Source: Paraphoma chrysanthemicola (lineage: Eukaryota; Ascomycota; Dothideomycetes; Pleosporales; Phaeosphaeriaceae). Taken from it: a stretch of DNA of 64,000 nt. How positions within the stretch are numbered: the stretch's first letter is position 1; the number at the start of each line of letters is the position of its first letter. The stretch covers positions 806,001 through 870,000 of the forward strand of contig JAGMWG010000011.1 in the NCBI GenBank assembly GCA_020744225.1, given 5' to 3'. A model generated the notes under the pieces. The model saw nothing but the letters and a program-made list of their open reading frames with translations. It made no database searches and was not told the DNA's origin. Shown here one piece after another: positions 1-10,549 of this stretch. Both the position numbers and the translations under genes were made by a program.

Positions 1-122
1 CCGCCTGCCGTGATAAGCCTGCGCTTGGCCGCGTCCGGCAACGCGCTTGCGGCAGAATTTGTGCTATCCCAAAATTTCCTGGGTCGCGAGCCAGCCACTC
101 CAACACTTTGCTGCATTCGATT

Positions 123-1691
123 ATGGCGAAAAGAAAGAGAGACGCTGTCAACGGTGGGGGTGCGGCGAAGGCGCTGAAGAGCCGCAAAGAAGAGACGGCG
201 TCAAACCCAAAACAGGCTGCAATGACGGAATTGGAAGGCACGCTCAGTGGAATGGCTGTCGCGAGCAAGAGCAAGTTACCGGCAACGTCAACACCTGCAG
301 AGCAAGAGACAGAGTCAGACTCCACGACCGTTCAAATCATCACTGGATCATACGAGCGGGTTCTGCATGGATTCGCCGCAACAATACCGCACGGCCTCAT
401 CACGGGACAAGACGAGGCCTCCGCGTCTGAGACCTCGACGCCCAAGCTTGACTTTACCGACACTTTTCTGTTCAATGCGCATGCTTCGTCCATCCGATGT
501 CTGGCTCTGTCCCCGCTCTCAGAGGAGACCTCCAAGGTCATGCTAGCAACGGGAAGCACAGACGAGCGCATCAACCTTTACTCTCTCTCTACAGCACCGC
601 CAACAATCTCCAAGTCACAACCAAAGCTACCATCTCTGCACGGTGCATCCATTACCGAGAATCCAAAGAATAAAGAATTAGGGTCTCTATTGCACCACTC
701 TTCCAACATCACAGCCCTCTACTTCCCGACCCGGAGCAAACTGCTCAGCGCAGCAGAAGATAGTACAATAGCCATCACAAGGACGCGAGACTGGACAGCA
801 CTCTCAACAATCAAAGCACCCATACCCAAGCCCCAAGGACGGCCTAGTGGCGATACCGCCGGGCCGGGCGAGGTGCCTTCTGGGATCAACGATTTCGCTG
901 TGCACCCTAGCATGAAACTCATGGTCAGCGTTGGCAAGGGCGAAAAATGCATGCGACTCTGGAATTTGGTAACCGGAAAGAAGGCCGGCGTGCTTAACTT
1001 TGGTCGGGACATCCTCAGCGCGGTAGGAGAAGGCAGATTTGGCTCAGGCGAAGGACGGAGGGTGATCTGGGACAAGGAGGGCGAAGAGTTTGCTGTCGCC
1101 TTCGAGCGCGGCGTCGTGGTTTTCAGCATTGACTCGAAGCCGAAAGGCAAAATTGCACCAGCACCGAGGACCAAGATACACCAAATGCATTATCTGCCGT
1201 CAGATACGCACGCCACTACACTGTTAGTATCAACCGAAGACGGACGCGTATTACTGTACGATACAAGCGCCACATCGCCCGCAAGCGAGGATGTAGAGAA
1301 GAGCAAGGACAGCGTTCCGTCCAGCAAGCTGGTTGCGCAGATCGGAGGACCCGGTGCTGGGATCAGCGGTCGGGTCAAGGACTTCGAAGTTTTTCCATTG
1401 TCAAAGACGAATCCAACGGCATTCCTCGTCATCACTGGCAGCAGCGATGGCACGGTGCGCATATGGTTCCTCAACTCTGAGGAACTGAATGATGATGCCG
1501 AGGTCGAGCAAGGCAAGGGCTTCTCTGCCAAGCAAGTGGGTCGACTTCTTGGGACGTACACCACTGGGACAAGGATCACCTGCTTGAAAGCATACACGAT
1601 GACTGGCAAGCCGGAAGAGGACGAGGAAGAGGACAACGATGTGATCGCAGCAGACAAGGACGATGCGCCGAGCAGCGACGACAGCGAATAG
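123..1691 (+). CDS. MAK11: Mak11-like WD40 ribosome-biogenesis protein (PAK1IP1 family)
   Basis: Single exon, 522 aa. The ATG at 123 opens a basic MAKRKR start; codons upstream in the frame are not ATG. Seen: WD-type blades with GSTDERINLY near residue 145, SAAEDSTIAI near 205, GKGEKCMRLW near 275 and GSSDGTVRIW near 445, then an acidic tail (EEDEEEDND). This blade pattern and the basic start and acidic end match Mak11/PAK1IP1. Family knowledge: a nucleolar 60S assembly factor needed for killer-virus maintenance in yeast. Yeast Mak11 is about 470 aa, so this one is slightly longer, mainly through a low-complexity N-terminal leader and an insertion between blades. It faces the SDR gene tail to tail. 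Only 122 bases of its upstream region lie in the window. Confidence 0.85.
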   Translation: MAKRKRDAVNGGGAAKALKSRKEETASNPKQAAMTELEGTLSGMAVASKSKLPATSTPAEQETESDSTTVQIITGSYERVLHGFAATIPHGLITGQDEASASETSTPKLDFTDTFLFNAHASSIRCLALSPLSEETSKVMLATGSTDERINLYSLSTAPPTISKSQPKLPSLHGASITENPKNKELGSLLHHSSNITALYFPTRSKLLSAAEDSTIAITRTRDWTALSTIKAPIPKPQGRPSGDTAGPGEVPSGINDFAVHPSMKLMVSVGKGEKCMRLWNLVTGKKAGVLNFGRDILSAVGEGRFGSGEGRRVIWDKEGEEFAVAFERGVVVFSIDSKPKGKIAPAPRTKIHQMHYLPSDTHATTLLVSTEDGRVLLYDTSATSPASEDVEKSKDSVPSSKLVAQIGGPGAGISGRVKDFEVFPLSKTNPTAFLVITGSSDGTVRIWFLNSEELNDDAEVEQGKGFSAKQVGRLLGTYTTGTRITCLKAYTMTGKPEEDEEEDNDVIAADKDDAPSSDDSE

Positions 1692-1978
1692 CATGTACAT
1701 TTTTCAACGATACCATTTCTGCGCACTCATGTAACACGGGTACCCCGACGGAGCTCCTATCTTTCGAGTCTCGGGGTCGAATACCACTGTAATTGCATAT
1801 ATCTCAAATCTACAATACGAGAACGAGGTACCTTAGAGACTTCAGGCACACCTGCATAAATACATCGACGCTTTGCTTTGTTGTGTGTGTGGTGTACAGA
1901 TGTTCTCAAGGCGGCAATTCCCAAGTACGAGTCCCTTCGCACTAGCTCAGTGTGAGAACGACCAGAAACGGACGAATT

Positions 1979-2792
1979 TCACCCCATGACCTTCCTCAAA
2001 AGTCCCGTCATTCTCGCCACCGCTGCATCCCTCACCTTCACCAGCTCAAGCCACTGCTCCTTGGTCGAGCCACCCACACAACCCGGATATATATCTGCAT
2101 CTCCCGCAGCCAGCCCCGTCCAAGTCTCTTCTGAGAAATCCTTCAACGACATGCCAAACTGTGGATGCAATTCCGTTTGCACAGGCCCTGGACTGACATG
2201 CTGTACTTTGACACTCGTGTCTCGGAGCTGCTCGCGCAAGCAGATCAGGAATGCTTCCAGCGCGGCTTTAGAAGCACAGTACGCTGGCATCGGGAATGCG
2301 GGCACGATGGTGACAGGCGTGCCGGTGAAGATCAGTCCGCTTGAGCCGGTGCGGTTGAGCAAATGAGGGAGCACGGCGTGGACTAGAGCGACTTGCGCGG
2401 TGAAATTGATCGTGACCTCGCGGTTAAAGGTGGCGAGGTCGACCGATTCGGGATGGTTGAAAAAGGCGTGGGATTGTGTACCTGCGTTCAGGAAGACACA
2501 GTCGATTGTGGAGTGGGTACTGAATGCACTGCGCAGTGTGAGCTATCGTCTTAGGGAGAGGCAGGAGGTCATACTTCTCCACGAAAGAGGGAATGTCTTG
2601 GGTATCCTCAATATCGAAGGCTATTCCTGATGCTTTGTCGCTGCCATGTTCAGCGACGAAACCGTCGAGTCGTTCCTGCCTGCGACCAACCGCCGTGACC
2701 GCGATGCCTTGAGCGATGAAGTGGTCGGCCATGGCTTTTCCGATACCGCTGGTTGCTCCAATCAGCAACACATGTTCATATGGAAATGACAT
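1979..2792 (-). CDS. Short-chain dehydrogenase/reductase (DltE/YdfG-like)
   Basis: Two exons: 2792-2575 and 2519-1979; the 55-nt intron (GTATGA..TTCAG) restores phase and gives 252 aa. Seen: N-terminal Rossmann motif GATSGIG at residues 12-18, an acidic DIED after beta-3, FLNAG (the NNAG equivalent) and YCASK, the catalytic Tyr-x3-Lys. About 13 residues before the Tyr, where SDRs normally carry the catalytic Ser, the sequence is TGTP, so Thr stands in that place. The role is an NAD(P)H-linked oxidoreductase of unknown substrate. It is divergent from the Zn2Cys6 regulator at 3343 across about 550 bp, so co-regulation is possible but not shown. Without the splice the frame reads into nonsense after the DIED motif, which supports the intron. 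Confidence 0.85.
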
Positions 2793-3342
2793 TGTAGGAA
2801 TTTCTGAGCGAAGGCTATGATGAGTCTTCTTGTATAGTCGATGATGCTACCGATTCTTCTGTATTCTATTGGAAGAGACGGGCCTGGTTGTTCATTATAT
2901 ATGTCCTGAATCATTGAAGTAGAAGGTTGCCTGCACGAAATGTGTACCTGAATGGGCGATAAGTGTGAGCCATTTCTTAAGTCCGCGAAGCTCTCAGCAG
3001 AGGCGTCCAACGAACTTCACACCAATATGGAAAGCCGAGAATTCCAGTGTGAGTTCTCGGGGCCCAAAAAATGAGCTTATAATATTGTGTTCTTTGTGAA
3101 AGACAGGCTGACGTATTGTTCATGCTATGCTTCCGCTTCAGGCCAAGCGTCGAAATGCTTGCCACTTTGAGCATAGTCAATCGACCCAGAGGTCGATCTT
3201 ATCTCCTGGCTATCACCGACTCCCATCCCAGCTGCTGTAGTCTGACAACAACCATGGGGCTGTATATTCACAACAAGAGCGAAGTGCATACTTTATTCAG
3301 GCACCATTTCGACTGCTCCCATCGCGGACTTTGTTCCGCCAG
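2793..3342. promoter_or_regulatory. Divergent intergenic region, SDR / Zn2Cys6 regulator
   Basis: 550 bp between two start codons facing away from each other, so it must hold both promoters. I see no convincing coding frame and no clear TATA box. A CGG-type half site for the zinc-cluster protein could not be picked out with confidence. Confidence 0.4.
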
Positions 3343-4908
3343 ATGGTCTTCCGCGGAAAGCCGTCCAAGGCCTGTGCAAGATGCAGGGAGAGGAGGTTGC
3401 GAGTAAGTGACATGATCAAACCATTGGCCTTGACTTACAGTATCAAGTGCGACCTTAAGATGCCCAATTGTAGCTCATGCGGTCGGGTAGGGGAAGCATG
3501 CACCGGCTACCGCCCCTCTGCTGCGATCCGATTCAGCGATGAAACAGAATTTGTGCGGACGAAAGCCATCTCACGTGCAACTCTCCTGCATTCGAGACAT
3601 TGCATAGTCCCCATCACACCTCGGTACCTGCATCATGATCTCCAGGTCGTGGGAAGGGATGTGTTCTTCGCCTACTACGTTTCTGACTTCAGTCGTACCT
3701 GGGAGTTCTTGTACTCATACCAAGACCCAAGTGTTGCCCCTGAACATCTGTCCTTAGGTATCGACGCTGTCAGTCTCGCATTCTTGTCGCACCAAGTCTC
3801 ATCGCCGGCAGCCAAAGAGATGGCGCGAAAGAAGTACGTGGCGGCCTTGCGAAAGATCAACAAAGCCGTGCAGGACCCAGAGTCATCAAGTAAGCTCTCT
3901 ACATTCGAAGGAGCACTACTTCTTGATCTGTTCGAGAAGATCATGGTACCAGCTGCTGAAGCCGAGGCCTCCCGACATGCCCACGTGGAAGGTGCTCTAG
4001 CTCTCGTTAAGCTTCGAGGCGTAAAGAACTTTCGGGAAGGATCTGAGATGAGGGCACTACTTGGTCTCTCGCTCAATGCCACAATTTGCGCACTGAGTAA
4101 GGGCACAGCCATACCTGAAGCTGTACGGGAGATCAGAAACCACGCAGCACAGTTCGTCGACACATCGTACCCGAAGTGGAGACTTAGCGACTGTATCCTC
4201 GAAGTGACTGATCTTCCGGGCAACATACGCAGCCGTGCCATGACAGCCGAGGAGAAAATTGCGAGAAGCGCCACCCTAGATCAAAAACTTGAAACTATAG
4301 CACTTGAAGCAGGCCACGCATGGTCGTACGAGCGCAAGTTTGTCTCCGGCCACGATCAGAGAGTGCTGGTACCGGATGGCTTCTTCCCTCTGTACGACGT
4401 GTATCCGAATCGTATGATAACGCAGATGTGGAATGTCCTGCGCATAACACGTATACAGCTCTGCGAAGATATCCTCGATACGTGTTCCCATCTTGATGAC
4501 GAGGAGAACAAGTCCCGATCCCGGCGAGCTGAGTTGGTCATCGTCGAAATGATTCGCGAGATTTGCGCGTCTGTCCCACAAATGACGAATTGCGAGTTTG
4601 CTGCAAGGCACAAGCTACCAGGTGGCTCAATTCCTAGCCAACGCCACACGCATACCATGTCGCACATATTGGATGTGTACATCCTGATCTTCAGTCTGTA
4701 TGTTGTCGCATGGTCAGACCATTGCCCAGCACCAGCCCGGGACTGGACAATGGGTCAGCTGGAGCATATTGCTGAGCACTTTGCGATTAAGGAGGCGGCT
4801 CTCGTTCTTGACTACTTGCGCAAACAAGATCGTGAAAAGCGCGCTGATCCATGGTACGTATATGGTCTCTTAAGCTATTTCGGTCTTTGTAGCGTCGCAA
4901 GTACATGA
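3343..4908 (+). CDS. Zn2Cys6 fungal transcription factor
   Basis: Start ATG at 3343 (MVFRGKPSKAC). A 45-nt intron 3403-3447 (GTAAGT..AAG) is needed: its removal gives the exact cluster C-x2-C-x6-C-x6-C-x2-C-x6-C (CARCRERRLR joined to CDLKMPNC), whereas reading through pushes the third Cys 15 residues away. Spliced length 506 aa. The C-terminal part is the helical regulator region usual in fungal zinc-cluster proteins (PF11951-like), without other motifs. A second possible 39-nt in-frame intron (4855-4893, GTACGT..TTGTAG) would only change the last residues. It binds DNA in the nucleus; its target is unknown. The divergent SDR is the natural candidate. Confidence 0.8.
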   Translation: MVFRGKPSKACARCRERRLRVSDMIKPLALTYSIKCDLKMPNCSSCGRVGEACTGYRPSAAIRFSDETEFVRTKAISRATLLHSRHCIVPITPRYLHHDLQVVGRDVFFAYYVSDFSRTWEFLYSYQDPSVAPEHLSLGIDAVSLAFLSHQVSSPAAKEMARKKYVAALRKINKAVQDPESSSKLSTFEGALLLDLFEKIMVPAAEAEASRHAHVEGALALVKLRGVKNFREGSEMRALLGLSLNATICALSKGTAIPEAVREIRNHAAQFVDTSYPKWRLSDCILEVTDLPGNIRSRAMTAEEKIARSATLDQKLETIALEAGHAWSYERKFVSGHDQRVLVPDGFFPLYDVYPNRMITQMWNVLRITRIQLCEDILDTCSHLDDEENKSRSRRAELVIVEMIREICASVPQMTNCEFAARHKLPGGSIPSQRHTHTMSHILDVYILIFSLYVVAWSDHCPAPARDWTMGQLEHIAEHFAIKEAALVLDYLRKQDREKRADPWYVYGLLSYFGLCSVAST

Positions 4909-5370
4909 CGCAAAGTCATCTGCACACGTTATGAAGTCCGGCGACTTCCTTTTTTACACGGCTACTCAAGTTCGTCTACTACACGAAGGATAGGCCTGGA
5001 TCTACTCACGTATCACGCATCTTGGTGTTGCTAAGCTCAATCTACTTGGAGGATAGACGGGCTTTGCGATGTCTCATATTGCAAGTGACAGAGTAGATAT
5101 GTCTGGAATGGTGCCCTTGCTAATCTACTGTAGGGAAGCTGGACCATGGTACGTCTATAAAATCCTGGGGTCTGACGCCTTTGCTGCAAGCTAGACGGCG
5201 CACTCCGTAACAACTAAACAAGTGTAGCGAAGAAAGGGACAGGCTCCTCTAGCTCAACGACAGATACACGGAAGCTGACCCCTGTCTCAACCAAGACGTC
5301 ATGTCATTTCACAAAGGGCTTGAGCATGACGATCTCAAATTCACGATCATTTCGGAATCATTTAGACCAA
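4909..5370. other. Convergent intergenic region
   Basis: Lies between the 3' ends of the zinc-cluster gene and the membrane-protein gene. A TATAAAA string sits near 5156, but no believable plus-strand gene follows; the short frames after 5301 are antisense to the membrane protein. Nothing else seen. Confidence 0.4.
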
Positions 5371-6414
5371 TTACCAAAATTCCATTACAACATACCACCT
5401 CACCAGACTTCCGATCAAGAAAGCCCAACTACCTATCATTGCCGATATGCCCGCTCGAAACTCATCCTTACCAAACAAGAACAGGCCCGTCATCATGAAG
5501 CCAAACCCGCCAACGGCATTCAAGAAAGCGCCCAGCCATTCCGCGTCGTAGAATCTGAATCTGTACCATTGTGTCTGCGCTGAAACAGCCAGCATCAGAT
5601 TCGCAACAAAGAACAACACGCCATGGACAATCTGCGGCCCAAACACAACAAGTCCGAAAAATTTGTTCTCCTCGGATATCAGACCAGGAAAATCGACGAT
5701 ACCGGCAAACATGAACACTACTCCTCCAAATAGTACCAGCAGCCCAGCTTGGAAGGCAAGATTGTCCATTGCAAGTTCAATGAACTTGGTCTTCTCCGGT
5801 ATCCACTTGAACTCTGCACTTCCTAACAATGCAGGCCGAAAGATTACTTTCCCAACCTCTTCTTTCGACTCCACGAGTTTCCCGGCCTCAGCATTTAACG
5901 CGCCAAAAGTATCGAATATCCCCGCTGCAAAGAATAGGATTGACCCGAGCAACACGGTCGTGGGAATAGCGATGGTTTCTCGCGTCTCGAAAGCAGAGCC
6001 TGGATTAATACGTGGCAGCAAGTCGAAGAAAGCGTCAATGACGAGGTCGATTGAGCCGAGTAGAAACACGATCGCGACGAGATATATAGGATCGCGGTAC
6101 GGGACGATGGTCCGCATTTTGGTGATGCGTTGACGGAAAGTGGGTCTCGATTGCATCCAGGTCGTGTCAATATACGCGTGTGTTGTATCGGCGTTTTTCT
6201 CCACGTCGAAGCATATATTTGGAGCGATGCGTTCGGTGTTGCATACTTCGCGGTACTCGATGTGGTTTACTTGTTTGATGTCTTGTGACTTCTCGTCGTA
6301 TGGAGGTGGTTCGGTACCATTGAGTGTGCTCGATGGTTGAAGAAGAGCAGGCGCAGCAAAGGTCTTACGTGCTTGGTGGATGTAGGATGCGCGGATGGAG
6401 GCGGAGGCGTTCAT
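5371..6414 (-). CDS. Six-span integral membrane protein, unknown function
   Basis: Single exon, 347 aa from the ATG at 6414 (MNASASIRASYIH). An in-frame ATG at 6510 would add 32 very hydrophobic residues that look like translated 5' UTR; I prefer 6414, but the longer form is possible. Seen: a soluble N-terminal half of about 105 residues, then about six hydrophobic segments (DPIYLVAIVFLLG, TTVLLGSILFFAAG, LLVLFGGVVFMFAG, VVFGPQIVHGVLFFV, GGFGFMMTGLFLFG, GSWAFLIGSLVRW) separated by short loops. Conserved-looking Asp residues occur inside or next to spans 1 and 2 (LVIDAFFD, GIFDTFG). I do not recognise the family. Even spacing and paired acidic residues would suit a small transporter or a scaffold, but this is not shown. 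Confidence 0.7.
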   Translation of the reverse strand: MNASASIRASYIHQARKTFAAPALLQPSSTLNGTEPPPYDEKSQDIKQVNHIEYREVCNTERIAPNICFDVEKNADTTHAYIDTTWMQSRPTFRQRITKMRTIVPYRDPIYLVAIVFLLGSIDLVIDAFFDLLPRINPGSAFETRETIAIPTTVLLGSILFFAAGIFDTFGALNAEAGKLVESKEEVGKVIFRPALLGSAEFKWIPEKTKFIELAMDNLAFQAGLLVLFGGVVFMFAGIVDFPGLISEENKFFGLVVFGPQIVHGVLFFVANLMLAVSAQTQWYRFRFYDAEWLGAFLNAVGGFGFMMTGLFLFGKDEFRAGISAMIGSWAFLIGSLVRWYVVMEFW

Positions 6415-7662
6415 CAAAGGCAATTGATTAACAATAAATATTAAGATTATACGAAGCGTAAAAAAGACGAAAAAGATGGATCTAGAGAAGCTGCAAATCT
6501 GAGTGATCATTCAAAGGTACCTACACTTCTTCGGTCCACGTCCCAGCATATATACTCAGCCCCTACCCAACGCTGAACAGTATGAATACATTATCGCACC
6601 ACAAGCCTCTCAAGCTTTCGTGACACCTCTCATCCGATCCGTCCAAGACTTCACATGTCTGACCCACAAGCTTATCTACACCAACATCTTAGGCCACTTG
6701 GCCTGTGCCGAGACGACACTCAAATACGTGCTGTACGTACTTGTGTCAACATCAACATCCGGGTGGATACCTAATGCGGATAATGTTTCGCCGATGGTAC
6801 GTATTTTGGCAACAAGTTGGTGGTCGAGAAGTTGTGCCGTGCCGCTTGTTTCAGTCATTGTTTTGAAGGGTCGGGAACCGCCGTCCGGGAGGGAGATGTG
6901 AAACAAAGCCACAAGTCGGTCAAAACTGACCTGTCCATGCTTCCTCATTCGGCCAGCGCCGTATCGCCCATTTCTAAGCAAATATACGTCCGTGTCACAA
7001 GCAGCTCACCCTTCGATCAGCCTGCAACGCCACGCCTCAGGACACTCAGATTTAGCTCACCCTCTGGCGATGTGCTGTGTTCGCAGTGTCTTTTGAACAT
7101 GTTCTAATTACGGATTGCATCACCTTTATGCGGGGAGCAAAAGAATTCCATCTATTGCGGGACGCGTGGGCTGGGCATGGTAGATCTATAGCTAATACCT
7201 CTTACCATCACGAACATTGTGGTTGAACAAATATCGACATTCACACGCCCGGAAGAGTCTGAGCCATTATCAACTTGCCGCAACTGAAATTGCAGACAAT
7301 GTACGCATAGCCAGCCGGGGCACGAGTTGTGTATCAACAGCGCGAGGAATAACTGGTACAGAGAGAGTGGGAAGAGAAACAATGAACCTCCCAGGCAGGC
7401 GCGTAGTGAGAATCACACGCCAAAGCCGTCTCGTTCAAGGTTCGCGCAGGCTGCAACCTCGGCCAATTGTCCGGGCATGCATGGATTAGCACGCGTGTGC
7501 GGATTCGGCTGGATCATCTATGTGTATTTAGGTAGAATTGTTTTCCGCGTGGGACTCTCGCTGCGCTTCATCTCCACGTGGCGCCCACTGTCCCGTGACT
7601 TTGCTTTCATAACCACCGATATCGCATTCAATGCAGCCCAAGATGCTCCATAATCAAACACT
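6415..7662. promoter_or_regulatory. Divergent intergenic region with one weak small-gene candidate
   Basis: 1.25 kb between the starts of the membrane-protein gene and the TLDc-like gene. Apart from the weak minus-strand frame at 6676-6858 I see no coding signal. The stretch upstream of 7663 has runs of short, conflicting frames on both strands, as expected of promoter DNA. Confidence 0.35.
6676..6858 (-). CDS. Possible small protein (43-60 aa), weak
   Basis: An ATG at 6858 opens 60 codons (MTETSGTAQLLDHQ...) whose first 38 residues look like real protein, with an amphipathic helix pattern (LLDHQLVAKIRTIGETLSAL). After DVDT a GTACGT donor occurs; splicing to the AG at about 6702 would end the protein at once at 43 aa (..DTSQVA), while reading through gives 60 aa. 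Upstream sequence is pyrimidine-rich like a fungal 5' leader. No family recognised. It could equally be chance; conservation in related species would decide. Confidence 0.25.
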   Translation of the reverse strand: MTETSGTAQLLDHQLVAKIRTIGETLSALGIHPDVDVDTSTYSTYLSVVSAQAKWPKMLV

Positions 7663-9526
7663 ATGAGTAAAAAGAGCGGATCGCAGCAACAGGACAATTC
7701 CTGGAGCAAGCGGCTCCTCGACCCAATCGGCAACTGGCTTATCAATCGTGCGACGTCGCGCAACGAGAATAACTTGCGGCAAATACGGCAATATCTCAAC
7801 GAAATCAATCCTGATTCTTGCCTGATCCTTTTTACCAAAATACTCCTTCAGCTGCTGGATGGGACCAAAGATGTGGACAGTATCTTTAAGTCCAATGCGA
7901 CCACCGATCGCAGCGGGAAACGCGTGTGGAAAAGGGACAATTTTGCTGGGTTCCTTCAAAGCAGACTGCCAGGGAACGCGGCAGTGACTGCCTCTATACC
8001 AATACTCTGGTGCACATTCTGTTCCGCGGCAGTCTTCCCTTTCTCACTACAGTCAAACAACCCAGATCTCGATATGGATGACTTCAGAAGAGCATTCGTA
8101 CTCGTTGTCACACGCGGATACGAGCTTTTAGGAGCCAAGTCAGATGGCAGCCCCTCAGATCGGAGAGGCAGTATTGAGTCCTATGCCGACAAGGTGCCGC
8201 GACTCGCACGGATCATCTTTAGGAGCTTGAGCACTCCTTGGGTGCAATCAGCGACGCCAGCTCGGAATTCGCATAAATCGCTGCAGCTCCAGGACATCAA
8301 AGATACAATCTCATTCACACGACCCATTATACCTCAGGAGATTTTCATCCAACCGCTCAGGGAGGCCAATGAGGAGTGGGACGCCGCTGCACGTCGCGTT
8401 CAACTTGCTGACCATAAGCAGCCGGGGTCAAGCGAGTCACCTATTGCCATAAGTAAAGCCAATTTCCAGAGATTAGTCCAGCTCTTGTTCCTACAACGTG
8501 TAGAAGATAGATGCTGGAGAGCTGGGTATAATTTTTACTCGTTCCAACGCTCTGGGGACATCGTGTACTCTGGCCTCAGCTCGGACCCGGACGAGATATC
8601 ACGGGCTGCTAATCTTGCATCTGCCTTCACGGCTCATCAATTCCCCAGTGGCGAGGACTATATCACATTGGAGCAGTTCCAAGTGTGTTGCACAGAGCGC
8701 GTAAGCATTGCTTAAGCTTTTGTAAATCGATGTAACCTAATTCTTATCTTCTCAGCCTTATTACCTCTTCGCCTTCTTCCAGCTCTGGGCAACTTTGTTC
8801 ACAACGACCACGGAACTGCCAGCTCGTTGGACCGAGAGAAATCACAGTCTGTCAGTCTGTATCACAAACGTTCTGTCCTTTCTCAATGTTTCCCACATGA
8901 ATAGCGGACTCGGGCCAAACAATCGCTACCATGCAAACGAACATGGTTTCCAGCTCGATCTACAGGCTGTTAAACTGGTAGCTAGCGTCGCCTCGACGCC
9001 TGAGCTCAGTGTCATGGACTTGCACAGCATCATAGCGCAACGAAGCAGCTTTCATATTGTGCTCATTCGGGGAGAGGGGTTGGATCCTGAATCGGACAGC
9101 TCGAGCAGACTCATTGTCGCGTTCACGAGTCCGCCAGAGGAGGAAATGTGGCGATGGGTCGAAGGCAAGCGCTTCGTGCAATACGCCTGGAGGACTTCTA
9201 TGGTTCAGCTTGAGCCATCCATCGCCGTGGCGAATACTGGGGGCATGAGCGCGACTATCCAGGGTCAGGAACTAGAACTACGGTCACACAGATTGTCAGG
9301 GAAACACAGCACCAGTATGAGAGTTGATCTGGCGAAACGAGTCGTTAACCTCGAGGGATTTGCTACGGGCGCAATGGAGAGCACGGCAACTGAGAGTGGA
9401 GTAGAACTGCCCGAGGTCCGAACTACATCGGCGATACGGCTCATAGGAATGGAGTGTTACTGTATGCCTGGGCGTTCGAGCAAAGTTACCTCATCTGGAG
9501 GAGAGAAGCCCTTTTGGCAAGAGTAG
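7663..9526 (+). CDS. Unknown protein, possibly TLDc/Rtc5-like
   Basis: Two exons, 7663-8700 and 8756-9526, joined by a 55-nt intron (GTAAGC..TCTCAG) at a codon boundary: CCTER followed by PYYLFAFFQLW. Spliced length 602 aa. The first half is helical with no clear motif, but the block NFAGFLQSRLPG..SIPILW..FPF followed by RRAFVLVVTRGYELLG resembles the EF-hand-like helical half of fungal Rtc5-type TLDc proteins. The second half (LHSIIAQRSSFHIVLIRGEG, LIVAFTSPPEE, then scattered beta strands) could be a diverged TLDc fold. Length and order fit Rtc5, but the usual TLDc glycines are not obvious. If correct, a V-ATPase-related role would be likely. Treat as unassigned. Confidence 0.6.
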
Positions 9527-10549
9527 AGTGTATTTAGATTAATTATACCCGCACAGATGCTTTGTGAGTGATAGATACTAATTACAAAGGCTAAAAACTG
9601 ATGGCGTACCTTATTAAAGACAGTAAACGATCTCTGGCATTCTCTTTCGCACGCTAAATAAAGTCTCTTTCAGCTTTTAGTGTTTTGAGATCTAAAGGCT
9701 TTGAAAAGCAGTATAGCTCCTAGAATCTAATGGGGAAGAACAGCGGCAAAGGAAAGCGTAAATTGCTCTCGTGTAGGCTGGTCCATTTTAAGGACACCAT
9801 TTACGGCCTAGATGTAGGCTCTAACATCAGAAACGTCACGCGAACGCTGTGAACCATAGTGAGATTTGCGTGCCCAGGAATTATTCGCTCGTCTAGTGAT
9901 AAAGTAGAGGTTTGCAAGCCGTTCGTTCTCAGGTGGGACGTCTGTCGGATCTAGGCATTGAGAGACGTTGGAGTGAAGTGGAATTCGGTCGGGTCACTTT
10001 TGGGGCAAGTGTCTCTGGCGACTACATGTGCGCCACAGCCGATTAGACATGGACCAATAACGTGGGATTTGTAGCGAGCATATGAAGGTATTCACGGGTG
10101 CTGTGTGAAGATAAATGAAGCATGTTTGGACTTGCAGTATATGTCATTATCTTGGCTGAATATCTTCGGCCGCGTGCTTCTTGCTATTCGGCCGTGCACC
10201 CGGCATCGTAGTACTCTGGGAAGTCACTTCATAACTCTAAAAATGTAGGCTGGATACATTCATGCGCTACTAAAAATGAGTTGTTGTAGTCGCTTGAAGG
10301 CTCTTAAATGTTTATCCGTGTTGAGCTACGCTTTTAAAGAGATGCGGAGACCTCCAGGAACTGATAACAAACGGTCGACGAGCAAAATTAGGCGGCCAAA
10401 TATATCTTGCCATTATCTTTGTGATTGCCATCATGAGGCGCATACGCGCTTGCTCAAATTACCCTTGCCCAAGCCCAGCAACTCCAAACACCAAAAAGAC
10501 AATCATTAGCCATCCAGCTCTATATCGGTCCCTTTTTGACACGCATGCA
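9527..10549. other. Gene-free, A+T-richer interval
   Basis: About 1 kb without a credible gene. The first 200 bases are clearly richer in A+T than the surrounding genes, and the string TGTAGGCT recurs at about 9773, 9832 and 10244. No terminal inverted repeats, target-site duplication, poly(A) tail or reverse-transcriptase or transposase motif is visible. It may be an old decayed repeat or simply spacer. Confidence 0.35.

Noticed and set aside
1890..1970. tRNA-like string CTAGCTCAGTGTGAGA near the SDR 3' end
   Set aside because: Resembles a box A, but no box B (GGTTCGANTCC) follows and no cloverleaf can be drawn.
5150..5500. TATAAAA followed by a 65-codon frame at 5301
   Set aside because: The frame is mostly antisense to the membrane-protein gene and has no support.
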